From positions 7,437,501 to 7,501,500 of the forward strand of contig CP114491.1 in NCBI GenBank assembly GCA_027186245.1: 64,000 nucleotides of DNA. The letters run 5' to 3'. The stretch is from Coriaria nepalensis (Eukaryota; Streptophyta; Magnoliopsida; Cucurbitales; Coriariaceae). Below, in pieces: positions 57,112 through 64,000 of the stretch (position 1 is its first letter; each line of letters starts with the position of its first letter). The notes beneath the pieces were generated by a model, which was given only the letters and a program-made list of their open reading frames with translations, had not been told where the DNA came from and ran no database searches. Made by a program: the position numbers and the translations under genes.

Positions 57112-58340
57112 TTAGTAAGTCCATTCCTTTGGAAGAAAAGTCTCCGGTGATGACGCTGATGGGTTTTGGTTTTCTGAAATAACACGTGTCACCTTTCTCT
57201 CCTTATGATTGCTTCTAATTACTGAATTATTATTATTATTATTCTTATCATTTTTTATATTATTGTTATTATAAATATTGCATGAGTCTTGATCGCCGTT
57301 TGACGCCTTCCGTTTTGGATCTGCATGCGTGCAAAAAAAGTCAAAAACCCTTAGCCTTACATTTGACCGGAAAAGAATCGAGCGTTTGAACTTCGTTTTT
57401 TGAAATTTTGAATCAGACCTTAATTAATTCCTATTAAATTTCATGCTTTTAATTAGACTAAACTTCAGTTTTATTACACGATCTGATTATGAAATTAAGT
57501 TTGAGGGTTAGTACGTACCTTGGCGGGGTGAAATTTGCAAACCTAATTCATGAACGTTGAGGTTGAGAGCTTGAATAACACGGGAAGGAAGAAGAACTGG
57601 AGAGCAGACTGCAATCACAAATTATTATTTTAATTAATTAAAGCTGGTAACGGATAGGTAAACTTAAATTAGTTGGCCCCTCATTAATATTAAATAATTA
57701 TACAAATTAATTAATTATATGCGCCTCCTAATCAAAATCATCCAACAAATCAATTTCTCGTATCCAAGTTGATCGTTTTTTTTATAAATCAAAACAACTT
57801 GAAAATGAAGAAATTCAAACCTGGTTTATTTCTTGGTTGAAAGTTGGTGCCTAGTCTTGGCGGAAGAAAAACACCGGTACCGAGCGAAGGCGAGCTGGAT
57901 TCAATAAAACTGGCTTGCATTCCACCTCCTCCTCCTCCTGATCCCGATTGTCTAACACTGGCCCAACAGTTAGGGTTTATTCTATTATAATGTCTCCTTG
58001 CATTGTTGATACATTCATATCGCTGTTTGTAATGATTTTGCTGCCGACCAACCTTTTTGTGTTCCACCAAGCTGTATGATCCCTGCAGTTATTATTATCA
58101 ATTTTCTAGTTAACTTCACAAACTGCAGTTTGTGTTGAATTGAAATGTTTCTGTGAAACCTTATTATCAATATGTTTGGAAAAATGAGAATAATGTTAGA
58201 GAGAGAGAGAGAGAGAGAGGTGAAACCTTATTAGTATTGGCATAAGCTAATTCATGTAGAACATGAGAGGGTAGTAGCCATGACATTGCATCTTCGAAGC
58301 CAATTAATTCAGCCTCCTCATGATGATGAGCAGCGGCCAT
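57112..58340 (-). CDS. Small conserved plant protein of unknown function
   Basis: Four exons on the minus strand, 58340-58227, 58082-57821, 57608-57519 and 57173-57112, join through GT-AG introns into 175 codons. The start is MAAAHHHEEAELIGFEDAMS. Conserved-looking blocks are MSWLLPSHVLHELAY, GTGVFLPPR, VLLPSRVIQALNLNVHELG and the end SSPETFLPKEWTY. I recall the same blocks, especially GTGVFLPxR and the PKEWTY end, in a family of uncharacterised plant proteins, but cannot give a function. There is no signal peptide, membrane segment or catalytic motif. Most of the protein is probably disordered with short conserved motifs. A Gly run sits near residue 79. The closing of all four exons in one frame and the clean splice sites make the model reliable. 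Confidence 0.85.
58196..58219. repeat. (GA)n microsatellite in intron 1 of the 57112-58340 gene
   Basis: About twelve GA units just inside the donor side of intron 1 (minus-strand gene). A second run, at 58383-58412, lies in its 5' leader. Confidence 0.9.
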
Positions 58341-58380
58341 GGAATGTTACAGCTCCTTGATTAAGTTTAAAGTCGTCGAC

Positions 58381-58414
<34 letters not shown>

Positions 58415-59050
58415 GTGATTTGAAGCTCCAAAGTCTAACCTGCAACATAACTAAATAGTTACGTAGATAGTGGAGATATTATGTAACGTAGAATTTAACC
58501 GTGATATGTGCTATAGTTAGTGATAAAACCTACCATTACGTTGCAGTAGGCTTGTTACTTTACAGATATACCCTTCCGATTAAGTATTTGACAAAATACA
58601 AGGGTTTTTTTTTTTTTTTAAGTATTTAAAAATATTTTTAGCCCCGATATGAAAATGATAGTATATGGATTTTCTTCCCGTTGACTCAAAATTTAATGGA
58701 TAAATAATATTTTACTACTAAATATTTAAAAGTAATTATTTTTTTACCCATTAAATTTCAAATATTTCATTAATTCAATATGTAATTAGTGTAGAGTAAG
58801 GCTCAAAATCAACGTATATTTGGTATCTCTAACGTAAAATAATAGTATTTTGAAATTTCCTACTTGAGTTTTAAATTGATTATAATAAATCAGGAAGTGA
58901 TATTAGGCCATAAAACGGGGAAAAAAAAAAAAAAAAAGAAAAAAAATGGCGGTTGACGTGTAAGAATCATCTAATGTGCCAAACAGGTGGCCAAGAACAT
59001 CGTACTTAATGACTTAACTGAAATTAAGGGCATAACAGTAATTTAAGTTA
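58341..59050 (-). promoter_or_regulatory. Leader and upstream region of the 57112-58340 gene
   Basis: On the minus strand the leader holds a (CT)n tract (58383-58412), as in many plant 5' UTRs, with AT-rich sequence above it. No TATA box was assigned. Confidence 0.35.
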
Positions 59051-62000
59051 TGTATGTCATACAGAAACGTGGACAATGACATGGAGGTGGATTGGGTTGG
59101 GTGGGTGTAACACCACTACTGCTTTTTTAGTTGTTGCAGTTATGCTCCACGTAATTCTTCCCCTGTTGGGAAGACACGACAAAATATTTTTCTTACAAAT
59201 TTTTAATTTCGCGTTGTCTGAAAACTAATCTGAGCAGACCCAACTGAAGTAGAAAAATAAAAGAAAAAATAAATCTGGGATTTGGGATTTGGTTTAAGCT
59301 TCTAAACTAATTCAGATATGATTAACTATTTAATATGTCCAGAGTTTCAGGAGTTAGAATATCTCTAGAGGTCGGTGCCTCATATCCCGCGCATGTATAA
59401 TTGTGAATCGTCAGATGCTGATTGGACGATCCTGATAATAAGAAAATATATATATTTTTTTTTTTTAATATTATTTAAGACGGTACGATGAAGCTGATTA
59501 ATGCTCAGCACGCGCATGTCCCCGCCGACCTCATATCTCTGGCTGGGTACAAAACGAATCCTTAATAATTGCTTTATGCAACCCATCAGTACATTCGGCC
59601 GAAGAAGAAAAACTTATCAGTACTTCTAACAATAACTGGGCCAAAATAAGGCCTATTGAAGGGGGACACGTGGGCGGGCCTGGGCTACGTCTTTCCCATG
59701 AAATCATCCACCCTGTTTCAAATAGCATAATTTTCTATGAACCGAAAATACTGTAGTTCTGGTCTCAACGACTTGTCGGAATCTCAGCGGCAGTTATACA
59801 CATAAGGTATAAACTACATGCATGTGAGTGATTGATTATAGGCTCCACCCAAATTATATCAACTTGACTTCACCTTGCATTTATGTACATAGAGCTTTTC
59901 ATTGATATATGGTAGAAGCTAACAACAAATTATTTTGCCCATGACGTGTTAATATGATAATATTAGTAACCATTCGAGAGTTGCTAATACTAATTGGTTT
60001 ACTGATAGATTTAGTAACACCTTAAGACAGAATCCGATCAAATAACTAGAGACATAAGATCTTTATTGAGTTGTGTATGTGTGTCTCTATTTTATTAGCA
60101 TTCAAGAGTTGTCTTAGGGTCACTTTATTATCTGTTTGCTTATTGATATAATAGGGCCAAAACGTATATCCATGGCTCTCCATGAACTATGAAAAAAAAT
60201 ATGTCGGCACTGTCGAGAATTGTATTTACATAATTGGAAATTCGAATCGTAGTGTCAAACTTTCTGTACTTAATATTTTTATATTATTAAAATATAAAAA
60301 TCCTATATCTATAAAAGTTCACCCTAAAGTAAAACGACAGTAAATCCATAAGTTAAAAAGAGATACTGTTGATGTGAAATGTGTAGATTCTTAGAGATCT
60401 GTCTGGGAAAAAAACAAAATAAAAGAAAGAAAGACAGTAAATCTCATTGAAGTCTTATTGCAATCTATGTATAGTCAAGTCTCTCACTCTCTATCTCTCT
60501 TTCTGACATGAGAACAGAGATTTTCTTGTCGGTGTATGTGTAGAACTCTCTGATCACGAGTTAATATGTAGGATTCCAATTACAATTATGTAGGATTCCA
60601 ATTTATGTTCGAAAGGACAATTTAAGTACAATATATGTTGAGAAGAGATATTCTTAATATATTTTATAAGTCTCATAATAAATCTAATCACTTATTACAT
60701 AATAGAGTGATGTTTCTGATTCTAACGGTATGCATATAAAAAAAAAAGAAAATTATATTTAGAAAATATATAGAAAATTAATATTCAATTTTAATTGAGA
60801 ATAACTAATAATAATTGGGGATCAGAAACTGTAATAATTGGTAGATGCTGGATAAGAAATTCTGATGATTCCAAAATCCAAACATCATCATATCAAGAAC
60901 TTGGATATGAAAAATCTTGAATCTTGATTGGTATTAGTATTGTGTGTGCCCTATTAGGGATCCTCTGAATATTACGTCATCATAGTTTGTCAACCATTAC
61001 CAAAGACTTGGCCCCATTGTCCCCTATCTTTATAATATTAATAATAGTAATAATAATAATAATATTTAATAAGATGATTATTTAATAATAATACAATTAT
61101 TTACTAGCTCTCGAATTCAAATCAAATTGGTGAACATATAATGTTTCTAGGAAGGAATTTTTTTTTTATTTTTTTATTTTTGGTAATATGTGTTAAACTA
61201 GTCTTTCAATGGTAAAGCAAGCAAAGTGATATCAAAATTTTAAACATTTTAAAATATGAGTCTATTTAAATCAAGAATAAAGTTAAAATCAAACACAACA
61301 TGAAGTGAAGTAGTTCGAAAATTTTGAGATATTTAGTTCGAAAATTTTAGTGATTATTTTTTAGAATTAATTATCAGTCAGTTTTAAATAGATAAATATT
61401 AAATTTTTAATATTAAATTTAAAAATTAAAATAAAAAAATTAATTTTATATAATTTAAATATTTTTAAAAATAGTTACTAAGAGAAAAAAAAAATGACCG
61501 AGCCATTAATTTTGTCGAACGGTTTGGCTACAATGATTAAGAAATGAAGTAGTTAGCTGAAAGGAAGGGTGGAGGAAGTGGATTAGGATGATGACATGGA
61601 GGTCCGCTAAGTAATTAAAATGTGATTGGATGCATGTGGAGGGCAATTGATGAGTTGAAACTTTTGATTGAACACGTAGGACAAAAAGAGTGTAGCTTTG
61701 GCTGAAAACTACAATTAGGTCTTTGGTCCAAGGCTGGCCAAGAGTGCTAGTAGTAGTAGTAGTAGTCCGTAGGAGGGGGCCACTATTGGTCTACCTCATT
61801 GCGAGTGGGTTGAGTTTTTCGAAGGTGCGGTCCTCTTAAGCACACAGAGACGCAGATTCATTTATTTACATTTGTGTGTTTGTGGTGGCATGGCGTTTTT
61901 CATATGCAAATAACAATGTCATCCACATCTAAGACAATATATCCGACAATTTGGACGAAGACAGCAACTTAACAACAGCTATCATAATTAAGATTTGGAC

Positions 62001-64000
62001 GTGCAAAATTCAAGCATTTATGTACAAGTCAAATTAATATTATGTAGTTAACATTTCTTTTTCCAATTGATTGACTCGCATGATAAAAGTAAGATTAGTC
62101 GTTAGTTACGTATACTCTTAAGGGCATGTTGAGACATTTATGGATGGACGTAATTATACACTTAAATCTTATTATAATTATAAATATTAATTTCATATAT
62201 TACATTACATATTATATATATATATATATATTTAATATTTATAATTATGATATAATTTAATTTTTCACAAAAGAAATTCTTATAACTAATTGATTCATTC
62301 AACCCTCTTACACTTTAAACTTGAATATATGGGAGTGTTAAAGAGAAGAAAAAAAAAAAAAGAACATTGTAGGTGAAGTGGTCTTTCGTGGGGCTGTGAT
62401 TATATTGCTATGCATGTCTAAGGTTGGGTGGACAGAGTTGTTGGTTGGGTTTTGGCTGCAATTTTTTGAAAGGGAACAAAATTTGACAATGTGGGATTGT
62501 GGATGATTATGACTTGGAAAATACCCAACAAAAACTTGCTTTCCATGTCATCCTACTTACATTCTTATCCCTTTTCCTTTTATAGTACTGTTTTGCTCAA
62601 TGAGGCCTTAGAGGTATAGGCCGCGGCAAGCAATTCACCACCACAATTGGCTACACTACGGTGGCCACAAATGACTTAGGTCACCATCGAAAACAAAACT
62701 TACACTTCTGCCGCTTCTACTAGTGTAGTCGATCTCACCATCCATTAACACTTCCCTTGCTCCTATCACCATTGTCGTTTTTGCCACTCTCACAAATGTT
62801 ATCCACCTTATCATAATATCTGGTGAATTACTATTAATCCAAAAACTTGAGTTAATAAGAAATAACATAATATTTTACATTAAACTTATCAAGCGATGTA
62901 CAAATTTCTAATAAAGGAAATGAAAGTAAAAAATTTAGCACGTAAAATTAACAATCAGGAAGGTAATATGGTTTGAAATCGAGACTCCTACATTAATAAC
63001 ATACTAAATTATCACTCAAAAATTCAATCCGATAAAATGACCCAATAATTTACATTAAAATGATTAAACGCTAGTTACCACTCCCACTACCGCTGTCAAC
63101 AAATCTGATAAAAATATAAACTTGATGTAAATTAAGGATAGATTTGTTAAACATATTTTTATTCCAACATTTAATTTATGATTATAACGAAACAAATATT
63201 TCAATTAATATAGATTATTTTAATATTCAAATGAAAGTAACTATTTTGATCTTTCAAATTCAATACCATTTGGCATTGTTATTATTATTTTATTTTATTT
63301 TATTTTATTTTAGCGTAAACTGCCATTAATAGTTCTCTTCAGAAATCAGAACTGCGATTTGGAAATAGTAAAGCCAAAAGGATTAATGAGCAAAATTTAA
63401 ACATTTCTTTCTTTGTTCAAAACTACTACTGCCTAGCAACAGTTGTTCGATTTCAGGTGATTAAAAAGGAAATACGAATTAAGGGGCTCCAGCTCATTAA
63501 TGTATATTAATTACATCAAAGTATGATATTATTTTAAATTTTTATAAGTAATTATAAATAATTAATATTTATAATAATAAACTAAGGTTAGTGATTTAGT
63601 GAGATTCGCAGTTATGCTTAATAGCCACCCGACACTTTTTTTTTTTGTTTTTCCTCTTTTGGAGGAGAATTTTAAAAATGTTATTAAAAGAAAAATATTA
63701 CAACTTAATATAAGAAATTCTAAGTTTGTCGGTATGTAATCAATGTTTAGTAAGAACATGCAATGAATTTTTATTATCATAAATAATATTATTTGAGCTA
63801 CGATCATTAGCAAGCGTATTTACTATAAAATTATTCTTTCTAAAAATATGAACTAAGAATATCTAAAAATATATAAATCAGAACTAAATAGTATATTACT
63901 TCGAAATCATATGCCAATTCAGGCAAGATTTAATAATGGCTAATACAAGCTCTTTGTTATCACTCTCCACGATTAAGGGAAAGAAAGCGAACCTTAAAAG
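59051..64000. other. Intergenic, no gene recognised
   Basis: Mostly AT-rich. Less AT-rich segments at 59090-59800, 61560-61890 and 62580-62780 were read on both strands. They contain no frame with a recognisable domain or consistent splice signals. Simple repeats include (TAA)n-like tracts near 61035-61065, (GTA)n at 61749-61766 and (TTTTA)n near 63290-63312. Confidence 0.45.

Noticed and set aside
59380..59728. Two overlapping minus-strand frames
   Set aside because: Different frames of the same stretch with no domain, no agreement between them and no splice signals.
62580..62870. Possible exon on the minus strand in a less AT-rich stretch
   Set aside because: The 70-codon frame has no recognisable domain, and no consistent splice sites or neighbouring exons were found.

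Overview
This is nuclear DNA from a dicot plant. The evidence is AT-rich intergenic sequence, GT-AG introns, plant-only families (TRICHOME BIREFRINGENCE-LIKE, ALMT, a TT8-type bHLH) and many plant LTR retrotransposons and hAT-type DNA. The species cannot be named from the sequence. The TT8 protein looks like those of rosid trees, but that is only an impression. I saw no tRNA, rRNA, CRISPR array or prokaryotic gene organisation.

Layout. 0-2.5 kb: the 5' end of an unidentified minus-strand gene with a 5'-UTR intron, then a GC-rich repeat and a minisatellite. 5.2-8.0 kb: two broken genes, an SmD1 gene fragment that keeps its intron and an F-box gene broken by a 25-bp tandem duplication and stop codons. 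8.5-10.1 kb: an intact four-exon TBL gene. 14.5-16.4 kb: an intact six-exon ALMT gene on the minus strand. 17.8-21.4 kb: a dead but nearly full-length hAT transposon with terminal inverted repeats and an 8-bp target duplication. 21.4-31.9 kb: AT-rich intergenic DNA with small repeats and a truncated retrotransposon. 31.9-43 kb: a nest of retrotransposons. 45.1-49.7 kb: the eight-exon TT8 gene, including a 15-nt micro-exon. 51.6-56.6 kb: a decayed Copia element interrupted by a Gypsy LTR piece. 57.1-58.3 kb: a four-exon minus-strand gene for a small conserved plant protein of unknown function. 58.4-64 kb: no gene recognised.

The four intact genes are unrelated in function: wall polysaccharide O-acetylation (TBL), organic-anion transport (ALMT), flavonoid regulation (TT8) and an unknown. 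There is no cluster or pathway. The richest structure is the mobile DNA. A chromodomain Gypsy element (plus strand) sits inside the LTR of an older minus-strand Gypsy element, which itself sits inside a Copia reverse transcriptase. A further copy of the same older LTR lies in the second Copia element, so TT8 is bracketed by relics of the same family. I found no convincing undescribed molecular system. The findings are mainly insertion histories, gene decay and annotation traps. Splice sites were read by eye, and every multi-exon gene called here closes to a single open frame.
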